NCBI GenBank assembly: GCA_023212725.1
Contig: JALBYF010000002.1
Coordinates: 372,001 to 436,000, forward strand
Reading direction: 5' to 3'
Source of the DNA: Tranzscheliella williamsii
Taxonomy: Eukaryota; Basidiomycota; Ustilaginomycetes; Ustilaginales; Ustilaginaceae
Length of the DNA: 64,000 bases
How positions within the stretch are numbered: the stretch's first letter is position 1; each line of letters starts with the position of its first letter. This document shows positions 33,067 through 42,681 of the stretch, piece after piece. A program made the translations under genes and the position numbers. The notes under the pieces were generated by a model. That model saw only the letters and a program-made list of their open reading frames with translations. It had not been told where the DNA came from and made no database searches.

Positions 33067-35756
33067 CTGTAAATGCGCGATAGAGTCAGCGGAACAATAA
33101 CACGTTCGGAGTTATGTCGGACAATTAAGTCAATAGAACTTTGTCGCCACTCCAAGCAAACACGGTTGCAGTCCAATCAATGGAACGCAGCAGAAGAAAG
33201 GGCGTCCAGCACAGGGACCGATGATGAGAGCAAGATCCGGGCCGACGGTCGCCAGAAAGCTAACAACGAGATTTGGCCTGGAAGGCAAGGAAGAGACTGG
33301 CTAGATCCTGTCAAAGGCTAGCGCTCTGCCGATTCACCCCGTCTGGCGAGGAGAAAGTTGGACAGTGGTGGACAATGTTGAAACAGGCAAAACGAAAACT
33401 TGCCGAAATGTAAATGGTGGTACGATGCGGTAATCGGCGTGGTATGTAGCAAACCGATGGTACCGGTGATGGCTACGGTTTAACCCTAGCGAAGGTGGCA
33501 AGTCGTTGGGTCTGCAATCACAGCTCGTGCCACCACGACACTGTCAAAAGATGCTGAGAGAGCGATGGTAGATCAAGAAGGAGGCTGAGTGGGCGAAGGA
33601 CAGTCGTTGAAAGCGCGTCGCCAAGTAGGAAGCAGCGTGGGTGTAGGGGATACAGTCGAAGGCGAAGGCGATGGCGATGGTAAAGGCGGTTACGAGAGGA
33701 AGAGTCGACCAAGGGGGTGGGTGGGGACGTAGGATTGCGGGTGATGGTAGGCGTGAACGATATTGGAAAAGCGAAGAATTGCGGATGGAGAAGAAGCATA
33801 CAAAAAGCAAGCCACATCCGGGCGTCCTCACTAGCTCACACTCCATAAATGCCACATGCCTATTCTGAAAGCTGCCCTTTCTCAGGCTAAAAGGCTTTTT
33901 CTCTTCCTTTCAACGCAAAGGAAGCTCCGCCTTGGTTAAGATACACATCCACACCACAGCCATGGCGAGTATGAGTCCTCAGCCGTGCAACCGCTTCTTG
34001 CACCCTGATCATGCGATGTCATGCGCTGAGTTGCATCGGAGGACCTCGTTGAGCGCTAAGTGTGGAAGCGGTACGAATCGGCTCCAACCCAAGCTTGCTG
34101 AAATTTGCCTCAAGCGAGCCTACGGCAACGCTTCGCCTCGTTTGTATTTAAAAATATTTTCTTCCGTCCTTTGAATACACTAGAATGGCTGCCTCTCACT
34201 AAATCGAATTAACCCCTTCGAAGCCGCAAGGCACGCTAGCTTTGAAAACGGAGAACCGCCTGTATTGATTGAGTGTGTAGTTCTAAGCTGCCCTATATTT
34301 CCATACCCCTATGGCTACTAGCCAAGTACGTAGATGATTAATCATATTCGTAGAATACTGCAAGCTTAAGGTTCCCCTTTTTCAAACTGTCCAGCGATGG
34401 CCGTTGGATTTTACACTGCGATGCCAACACTCGGCGTATGTTAGGTGCGGGTTGACCGCGAGGCTGTGTTCCTGTTCGGGCCCCACGAAAGCAACAGCGC
34501 AGCGGCAGTAGGATTGCGCACTTGTGGCGCTTCCGTTTACGAACTAAGGGAATGGAGCAACCTGTTGTGATCTGCTGCGTCAGCCTTCAGCCTAGCAACG
34601 CAACAGCCTCCGATCGGTCTGACTGGGACGCCGTATGACTGCTCGAAGAAAATGGGACGGATAGCATTACACCTTTACCCGAAAATCCAAGTTGCGATCT
34701 CGATGGATCGTTCCCACGATCGACCACGCTCGGAGCGCCCGACACCAATAGGGTTGCGCCTTATGAAAGCCATGTCGGCATCTACTCAGAATTCGATGAG
34801 GATCGATTCCGACGCCTGCCCTTCTTCGGCGTTCCCTTATTGGAGGCCTTGAAAAAGGGCGCAAAGACCGTGAGCTATGTTGGAGCCGGCCATCGATATT
34901 ACTGCGGCCTTCCATTGCGTTGTCACCGTTCTGCGTCCGCCACCACCTAAGCTGCAGCAGGTAGCAAGCTCGCAGTGGCCTCGGCTGTCTGTATCATGGT
35001 TGTCTCCTACAGGGGCGCGGCACAGCCGATGCCAATCAGAACACGCTAGGTGCTCCTTTGTGCTTAGGACCAAAGGCTAGCTTTTCACGAGGCGGTCTGA
35101 GACGGTCGATGACTACCCAAGGCTTGGAGCTTTGATCGCCTTGCCTTGCTGCGTGTGAGTATGGCTGTGAACGCCGGTCCAGTGCACATGGCTAGTGTTG
35201 AACGCGTCTTTACTGAGACAGAAAAGCCTTGGCGGAGTCCAAACCCACCCCAAGACACCGTGAATTTGGCTCCTTCGAGCTTGGGAATGCCTCTGCGCCC
35301 AGCCCGACGCACTCGGCCTAGTTTGGCGGAAGCCGGATCGCATGCCCCCGCGAGCCTGGCTGAAAGTCTGGCACGAGACAAGACCCGTCCCCACTTGCGA
35401 TACCAGTCACACGAGCCTCTGGGAGACACGCCCTGCCATCCTGCAGTGCGCAAGCTGCGCATGAACGCGGACGTCGTCAGCACAGCAGCCGTTATCCGCG
35501 CACCCTCTCCTAGGGACAAGTTCGTAGCTACTGGTGTGAGCTCGTGCCCATGGACGTGTTCACAGACAGTAGTGTCATTGAGATGTGTTAAGCATTGCTC
35601 AAAGAAACGAACAGAAAAGGTGATTATTGACAGTCAGAAACAAAAGAAAACATATCGAGTAGGGACAGTGTGCGGAGGCAAGACAACCGGCCACGGTCGC
35701 AATGAAAAGATGGACACACGGCTGAAAGGTGCCAGTACGATGACCAAGGCTGGGAG
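33067..35756. other. Gene-poor 2.7-kb region
   Basis: 33067-34000 probably holds the promoter or first exon of the polyQ gene. 34140-34400 is AT-richer than its surroundings. Overlapping frames at 35085-35519 (minus, 144 codons) and 35146-35760 (plus, 204 codons) have odd Arg/Ser/Lys-rich products with no domain. The last 150 bases are likely the 3' UTR of the arrestin gene. No gene can be supported. Confidence 0.4.
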
Positions 35757-38700
35757 CTAGTGCCGGGCGGCGCGCAGCATAGGCGCGTGGAAGGACGGGA
35801 TAGAGGAGGCATCGTTCTTCATGTAGTCGGGCTGGGGCACGACGGAGGAGACGACGGAGGCGGTATCTTCGGACTCTGCGACGGAGGCGAAGCTATCCTT
35901 CCTGGCGAGGGAAGGGTTGGAGGCTAGGTGAGCAGGAAGGGGGGCCGGACTACTGCTGCCGCGTCTATGAGCGGTGGCGGCGAGCTGGGCGACGCGTCCG
36001 ACGGATGAGGAGGCGGGGATGCCCCGCCTGGCCGCACCTGGGCCTGCGGGCGCCGCCGCGTCAATGCCCGCCCCAGCGCCGGCCGCGAACTCCTTCAGCA
36101 CCGCACTGCGCCCCTCCAGCATCGCGATCTTGTTCCGCACCGACGGCACCATCACCGCCGACCCGCGCAGGTTGTGCGTCGAGTGCGAGCGCGACAGCGC
36201 CCCGCTCCCATCGCCCACCCCAGCGCCCGCATCGCTCGCCAGCGACGATGTGCTTTCCGAATGCCGGAGCCCTTGACCTCCAAGGTAAGTCCCAGCGCTG
36301 CCCGCTATGGACTGCAGCGTCGACGATCTTGGCATACCTGCATACGACACCCTCGCTGCTTTATCCGGACTGGATGCAGTCGAATCGACGAATGTCGTCG
36401 ATTCGCTCTTCCTCAGGCCACCAGCGGGTGCCCTTGGAGACTTCGCTACAGAGCCGCCCTTGGAAGCAGCAGGGATGCGGACAGGACCTCCTTTGCCTTC
36501 TCTTGCACTGCCCATAGCGTTGATCTTGTCATTGCGAACGCCAGGCGTGTGCGGCCGCCCCGACGATGAGACGCTTCCGTCCGAGAGCTGAGGCGAGGTG
36601 CGCGAATCTTGTGTGGCCTTGGATTGCAGCAGGAGCGGTTTAAGCCCTGTGATCGGCTGCGATTGGCGGTGCTGCTGCTTCTTGTCGAGTGTTTGCGAAT
36701 GGCGTTGCAGATTGTCAGCGTTGAGCTGTTGCTGCGAGAAGGTGAGGATGTCGGCAGAGCTCGGCCTCGCTTTGGCCAGACCTGTGGACGAGACGAGTTG
36801 TTCCGAAGACACTTTTGCCCGGATCACTTGCTGCGGCAGAGCCATGGTCGTCGCTGCGTTCGAGCCAGGCTTCGAAATTTTGAGAGGCTTGGTGCTGCTG
36901 GCAAACGAATAACCTGCAGACTTGCGAGGAGAAGCAGGCCGATTGACCGCAGGATGCGAGCTAACATGACCTCGAGACTCACCAGTCTGTGCAGCTTGTA
37001 TTTTGGCGACCAGCCCGTCACGCCCTGCCGTAGATGTGCTAAAAGGTCCCGAGGTGGACGGACGCCGTGGAACCACAGTTACTGTAGGCGCAGGACAGTG
37101 CATCCGGCGATCTCCACCATCAATTTCGGACGGAGGCGTCAGACTGACCGCCTGCATGATTGACGAGACTTCGGCGACGTCCTCAGCTTCTTCGCAGCCT
37201 AGATCCTCCAGATCGGTTTCTTCCTCAGTGCACCCTCTGCGGCGGAGCAGCCATCCTTCCTCATTGCCAGCACTTTGCTCGTCAGTTTCAATCTGTTGGG
37301 AGCGGGTGTGAGGGGCGGGCGGATTGCGCCCAGTCGCGGTGCTAGAGGAAGCATCCGGATCGTCAACAAAAGCACTTTCGTCGAACTGGTCCAGATCATC
37401 CTGATCAAGGCGTGCCGAGCCAATGACCATGTTCATCTCATCGACGGATTCATCGTTGAGGTCCAGCGTGCGGTTGGGATACACCTGCTCGTCGGTATCG
37501 TAGTCATCGCCGACCTCGTCGAGCGAAACGGCAGCTGCAGAGTTGATTTGAAGCATCGGAATCAAGCCGCCTCCGTGTCCTCCGTAACCTGCTTGCATGC
37601 GTTGCATGTGCTGCATTTGCTGCATTTGTGCCATTGGCAAGTGACCCGGTAGATGGAGCTGGACAGATTGTTGCTCTTGCTGGCGACTGGCCTCTGGGAA
37701 CTGTCGCGCTTCGTAGGGTTCGCAGCCTGGTGGATATACTGTCGGAGAAACGCCATGTCGAGTGGCCAGCGGTGTTCTGGACGGATCTTCCTCTCCGTCT
37801 TCGCGCCCGCTTGTGCACCCCGTGCTACTGCCTGAGCCTGGGCTGTTTGCCGAATTTCGGTCCGACTCTGATCCGCTTTCGAGGATACCGATGCCCAGAC
37901 CGGCAGGACTGGGACGCGATGCAGACGACGAAGAGGCTGGGCTTACGTCGACACCGCGACGAGCTGCGGCGCTCTTGATGGCATGGTTGATGAAGTCCAA
38001 TGATTTCTGATGCTGCAGCTTGCGGGTCTGCTCGGCTGCCTCTTCTCCAGGTGATAGTACACGTTGAATTTGCAGATGCTGGGCATGATGCTGGAGCGAC
38101 ACTTCTGACTTGCCCGGAGAACGCATCGCATCAACCGATCTGATTCGTGCCACCAGGGGATCTATATCTGTGCTAGCAGTGGGCGAGCACCCCTGAGAAA
38201 CGGTCTCGGTAGACATCCAACCCTTGGTCGAGCTGGCGCTGAATCGGTTGCTACCAGGCATCTTTAGCGGCGGCGGGTCCAGCGAGACGAAATTGATGAC
38301 ACGAAGGGGTAGCTCCACTGAAACATCGGAGGACATCGACCCGCCGACAGACACCTTGATGCAATAGACCACTTCGACATGTCGACCGCGAGAAATGGAA
38401 AGCGCATCGCCAGGGATCTGCATGTAGTGAGAGGATTCCACCCGCTGGCCGGCCTCTACGCCAGTCCACCAGCCTCTCGCCGTCACGACGCCCTTGGCCC
38501 CCTTTTGACCCATCTCGAGCTCCTCCTCGGCGATTTTTTTGCGGGTAGTCGAAGTCTGACAAGCGTCTGGATCGAGCTCGTGAGAAAGCTTGCTAGAAAG
38601 GTCCAGCTCTGGTCTTGGTTTGTATAAGGTTACCGTACGGACCAGGGCAAGAGTCAGCTTGTTGACCTTTTTGGTCGTATCATTATGGATACCGACATGG

Positions 38701-41375
38701 ACATAAACTCTCTGCCCTGCTACCCAGGTACTTCGATGGAGACTAGCCACCAGATGAACCTTGCCAGAGCCGCCGAGGAAAAGCCCTTTCGCGCTAGCCG
38801 CCTGGATCGGTTTCAGCGACCTGGACAGGACGATGGCAGGATTGAGATACGGGAAAAGGTCGATGTGACGGTAGAAGTGTGCGATGGACCTATTCACGCC
38901 GCCTGAGGACTTGAGCTTGACGGAGCCGATCACAATGTATCGGACCACAGCTGTCTTTCCTCTGTAGCTACCCTTGGCGCCCTTGGATACCGGAAGCTCG
39001 AGAGAAAAGGGGACTGAATGAGTGCCCACTTTACCAGTCGCGTAGCCTTCTGAGTCCGGCGACCCGTCAAAGCAGGCCAAAGCTGAGTACGGTGCCGTCT
39101 CCGGCGAGGAGAGAGTCGGCGAGCCATGTAGATAATAAGGTTCACTAGGACCATTGCTAGAGCGGTCGCCATCAATTACAGAAGCATGGTGATAGAAGAT
39201 GTACCGCGTGTCGTCGGCCAGCAGCTCTTCGAACCCGACAATACGGATCTTTGGCTGTGCTAGGTACACTGCGCCTTCCTTCTCGGAGCCTTTCCTGACT
39301 TTGATCTGCATCCTACCCTGAAGGTTTCCGCCTTCTACCGCAAGGTCGGATTCGAGAACGAGATCCACTTCCACGCGGGCTTTACTGGCTTTGCCCTGCT
39401 CCAAAACTGCTGACGGCGGGGCGGTGTTGGACCCAACGGCATTGCTGCGCTTGAGAGAACCTTTAGATGCTCCGGCAGGTGGGAGCGGCTTGGCAGCAGA
39501 TGCAGGAAGTTTGCGGTCCGAATTTCCCAGTAGACGGTTGAGCTCCTTGCTCCTGCGTAGCGGATTGGCTGATGCACTGAGCAGAGTGCCATGGCGCTCC
39601 AACAGGGCATTCTGGACGTTGGTTTCTGAGAGGCTGCGGCGTGGTCTGTTGCGTACTTTCCCCGTGTCGTGCCCGGTTGCGACCGATGAAGGCCCCTCCG
39701 GCATTAAGAGCGTTGTGTTCGTCGCGGTTGCGTCAGCCGCCGACGACGAAAATGACGACGGCAAAGCACTTTGACTTTGACTCAGCTTCATAGGTTGGGA
39801 GCCGTCAGGACGGGAGGATCCCATAATACTATCCTGATCCAGGGAAGTGATCTCGTGAGGCAAGATCGGCATCCCGGTATCGTAAGTCATCCTATACTTG
39901 TCGAGGCTGACTAGGGCGCCTCCCTTCTCGGCCTCCTCAAGACCTTGAAGGCCTCTCTTGCTGCGCATAGCCACGCTAGCTAGGGAAGTTCGTGACCTCA
40001 AATCCTGCTCTAAAGCAGCGGCTTTGGTAGAACCATCCATGCCCGAACCTGCAGTGGACTCGGAAGCGTCGTGAGAATTTGTACCGGTCTGGTAGGCCGG
40101 GCTTGACATGAGGCTAGCCTTCGGTCCGATAGACGAGGTTTGCGAGCGAGATAGGGTGGTTGAAGTCGGCACCGAGATCAGCCGAGGACGCGTGTTCAGG
40201 GCCTCGGGATCTGAGACGCCAGACTGCGAAGCCGCTCGGTTGATGGTGCCCGTGTCAAAGTCGATCCTCCCGGTTTCCGATCCATCGGGGCCGTAGAAGC
40301 TGCCAACGCGCCACTGCGACCCGCTATCGCCCTGCGGACATTCTGGCCGTGTAGGTTCCTGTTGCGGTTGTGCGCCTGGTCTAGCATCCATGCGCTGTAG
40401 AAGGGCGGGGACGGGCACCGTATCATCTGGCTTGGGGACGCTTCTTGGCTGCTTCTGTCGATTGTAACCGCCGAAGCCGTCAGGCACCATGACTTCGGTT
40501 TCATCATCCGAGACTGCTTGTTGCGCGTCTTGGGCGTAACTAGCTTCCTCCTGGTTTGGCTTGGGGCCGAGACGCTGCTGCAGTGTCCCGGGACGTGTCG
40601 TTGCGCCCTTCATCCCGCCTCGAAGTGAGCCACCTCGTGTGCTCGCATCCCTGGCGACACCGCGAGCCCCGCGAGAGATCTCCGCGGTCCTACCAAGGCT
40701 TGATCCGCCATCTGAGCGATAGCCGGATGCCATACTCGCAGTGCTCCGGCTCTTGTGTAGTGTCTGAACTGGTGCGGCGACATGCACAAACTCAGTTACA
40801 GGCTGTTGCAGCTGGATCCTCCCATTGGCCGCCATGCGAGCTTGCAATTGGGGTTGGCTAGCTTGCTTCTTGAGGGACTTGGCTCGATGTGTGGAGCTCG
40901 CACCAGAGGATGAACTAGTAACAGTGAATTCGGTGAGCGTAGGACTATCGTCGCTTTCGGTCTCGGTTTCTGTTCCCGTGCTGCTGGTAGCCGTGGTGTC
41001 GGTGGTGTAGCCTTCCATGGCAGCTACTGCGGCGCTGAGGCTGTGCAGACTGTGGGGCTGAAGGACGATGCCTTTGGTATTGGACGAGAGACGGGCAATA
41101 GGGGGAGACATAAAGTCTTCATCGGTGTAGGCGCCATGGCCGAGTACATCGGGTTCTCCAGAAACGATGCGCACTCTACGAGCGTCTTCTTCGGCAGTTT
41201 TGGGCCGGGCTGCTCGCAGCTTATTCATGGACGACTTCTTAGGGATCATGTGCGCCCGAGTCCGGCTGTGAAAGCCAGATGTCGAGGTCGAAGAGGTGTG
41301 ATGGGAGATATGGGAAGCCGCGTCGGTGGCGTAGGCCTCGGACTCCTGTCCAAAGTCGATTCCGAGGCCCGACAT
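35757..41375 (-). CDS. Giant alpha-arrestin-like protein
   Basis: A single exon of 1872 residues from the ATG at 41375. The arrestin fold is at about residues 665-1040. The N-lobe runs from VEVDLVLESDLAVEGGNLQG through SVPFSLELPVSK and YRGKTAVVRYIVIGSV. The C-lobe has GKVHLVASLHRSTWVAGQRV and closes with VELPLRVINFVSLDPPPL. Fungal alpha-arrestins select membrane transporters for ubiquitination and endocytosis, so a plasma-membrane trafficking role is likely. The flanking 660 and 830 residues are Ser/Thr/Gln-rich and disordered, with many candidate phosphorylation sites and an Asp/Glu-rich part near 1300. I see no canonical PPxY motif, the usual docking site for Rsp5-type ligases. The protein is much longer than typical family members (300-1100). 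Confidence 0.85.
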   Translation of the reverse strand: MSGLGIDFGQESEAYATDAASHISHHTSSTSTSGFHSRTRAHMIPKKSSMNKLRAARPKTAEEDARRVRIVSGEPDVLGHGAYTDEDFMSPPIARLSSNTKGIVLQPHSLHSLSAAVAAMEGYTTDTTATSSTGTETETESDDSPTLTEFTVTSSSSGASSTHRAKSLKKQASQPQLQARMAANGRIQLQQPVTEFVHVAAPVQTLHKSRSTASMASGYRSDGGSSLGRTAEISRGARGVARDASTRGGSLRGGMKGATTRPGTLQQRLGPKPNQEEASYAQDAQQAVSDDETEVMVPDGFGGYNRQKQPRSVPKPDDTVPVPALLQRMDARPGAQPQQEPTRPECPQGDSGSQWRVGSFYGPDGSETGRIDFDTGTINRAASQSGVSDPEALNTRPRLISVPTSTTLSRSQTSSIGPKASLMSSPAYQTGTNSHDASESTAGSGMDGSTKAAALEQDLRSRTSLASVAMRSKRGLQGLEEAEKGGALVSLDKYRMTYDTGMPILPHEITSLDQDSIMGSSRPDGSQPMKLSQSQSALPSSFSSSAADATATNTTLLMPEGPSSVATGHDTGKVRNRPRRSLSETNVQNALLERHGTLLSASANPLRRSKELNRLLGNSDRKLPASAAKPLPPAGASKGSLKRSNAVGSNTAPPSAVLEQGKASKARVEVDLVLESDLAVEGGNLQGRMQIKVRKGSEKEGAVYLAQPKIRIVGFEELLADDTRYIFYHHASVIDGDRSSNGPSEPYYLHGSPTLSSPETAPYSALACFDGSPDSEGYATGKVGTHSVPFSLELPVSKGAKGSYRGKTAVVRYIVIGSVKLKSSGGVNRSIAHFYRHIDLFPYLNPAIVLSRSLKPIQAASAKGLFLGGSGKVHLVASLHRSTWVAGQRVYVHVGIHNDTTKKVNKLTLALVRTVTLYKPRPELDLSSKLSHELDPDACQTSTTRKKIAEEELEMGQKGAKGVVTARGWWTGVEAGQRVESSHYMQIPGDALSISRGRHVEVVYCIKVSVGGSMSSDVSVELPLRVINFVSLDPPPLKMPGSNRFSASSTKGWMSTETVSQGCSPTASTDIDPLVARIRSVDAMRSPGKSEVSLQHHAQHLQIQRVLSPGEEAAEQTRKLQHQKSLDFINHAIKSAAARRGVDVSPASSSSASRPSPAGLGIGILESGSESDRNSANSPGSGSSTGCTSGREDGEEDPSRTPLATRHGVSPTVYPPGCEPYEARQFPEASRQQEQQSVQLHLPGHLPMAQMQQMQHMQRMQAGYGGHGGGLIPMLQINSAAAVSLDEVGDDYDTDEQVYPNRTLDLNDESVDEMNMVIGSARLDQDDLDQFDESAFVDDPDASSSTATGRNPPAPHTRSQQIETDEQSAGNEEGWLLRRRGCTEEETDLEDLGCEEAEDVAEVSSIMQAVSLTPPSEIDGGDRRMHCPAPTVTVVPRRPSTSGPFSTSTAGRDGLVAKIQAAQTGESRGHVSSHPAVNRPASPRKSAGYSFASSTKPLKISKPGSNAATTMALPQQVIRAKVSSEQLVSSTGLAKARPSSADILTFSQQQLNADNLQRHSQTLDKKQQHRQSQPITGLKPLLLQSKATQDSRTSPQLSDGSVSSSGRPHTPGVRNDKINAMGSAREGKGGPVRIPAASKGGSVAKSPRAPAGGLRKSESTTFVDSTASSPDKAARVSYAGMPRSSTLQSIAGSAGTYLGGQGLRHSESTSSLASDAGAGVGDGSGALSRSHSTHNLRGSAVMVPSVRNKIAMLEGRSAVLKEFAAGAGAGIDAAAPAGPGAARRGIPASSSVGRVAQLAATAHRRGSSSPAPLPAHLASNPSLARKDSFASVAESEDTASVVSSVVPQPDYMKNDASSIPSFHAPMLRAARH

Positions 41376-42681
41376 GGCCTGTAGATTCTGTCTGTCAGCG
41401 TTTACAAGTTTTGCCTAGAGGTGGAAGCGAGCGGAAGTGAATGGAAAAGAGGTGGCTTCCGGGGTAAGGCAAAGATGAAGGAGGGTGGGTGTCGTGATTG
41501 CTTTGCGTGTTCGGTATGGTTGATAGCTGTTCGTGGTAGAGGCGGAACGTCAAGATCCGGGGATTTGAAGGTTTCCTGCCTCGTCTAGTTCAGTCGGTCC
41601 AAGGGGCTCGACGGCGGGGCATGGGCAACGGGCCCTCCACCGCCATAAGCAGGCGGACAGGCAAACATCTACAAAGAGCAGTCAGGATCCGAACGGTTCG
41701 AGATTACGCTGGACCATAACGGACAAAAGGTGAGGTAAATCGGCATAGTGGAACCAGCGGTCTGACACAGGCTGTGCTACGATCGAGTGGTCTAGAAACA
41801 GAGTTTGCGGCCTGTCGGGTTGAACATGAAGTGCGCAGCTAGCTGATACAGGGAAAAAGTCAACACCATCAAGCATCGGCCATCGCAGCTGCTCAGTAGA
41901 CATCGAGCAGGACAGAGACGCCCATTGGGCGCGGAGCAGAATTGCGCATCATTTGAGCCATATCACTTTCTGCCTCCGGTCGCCCAGGTTGGAGCCAAAC
42001 GCGTCCCTGCGAATATCTGCTTTGCCGTCCGACAGCTTTGTGGTGAGATGGGCGTCTCAGACTGGCATTGGCATCAGCAACGCAGATGACGATCTCCAGG
42101 GTTGCTGTCCAAACCCTCAAACCTGGTGGCAGTGTGTTGGCGAGCTCAATTGGACAGCTGTTCGCCCCTTGACATAATCACGTTAATAGCAGCATCGTCC
42201 CTCGATTTAACAGTAAAAGAATCTATGACGCGATGCATGCATACGATGTGCATTTCAGGCAGTTTCGAATGTTCCGTGGTAACTTTACATAGTGGAGTGA
42301 AATTGCGGGTGTGCTGTCGGCCGAAACAGAGGGCACACCCGATAGCATCGGGGCGCACGGTGCGGAAGTCCTATCACCTGCTCCTGCTGCTCCTGCTGTT
42401 CCTGCTGCTCCTGCTGCAGACTGAGAACCTTCATCCCACGTCTCCCCGACGGTCAATTTCGCCGGCTGCTCTCCCTTCTGGACGGCTTGGAGTCACCGCT
42501 CGCAGCTCCCTCACCATTGGCATTGCAGCTTGTCATTGGACCTTCTAGCCTCTTCATGGTAATCAGCTTGGTATACTGACCATTCGGATAGCCTTGCACT
42601 CGTTTAGCAAGTCTAGCGAAGGCATAGCTTCTCTTCTCGCTTGGCCATCCGGAAGGATTTTCTGTATAGTGGCTTGGAAGC
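41376..42681. other. Divergent promoter region, arrestin / GT31 gene
   Basis: 1.3 kb without a recognised gene. It contains a CTGCTC-type microsatellite at about 42378-42419. Confidence 0.45.
42378..42419 (+). repeat. Microsatellite, imperfect CTGCTC repeat
   Basis: About seven imperfect hexanucleotide units in the region upstream of the GT31 gene. Confidence 0.75.
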
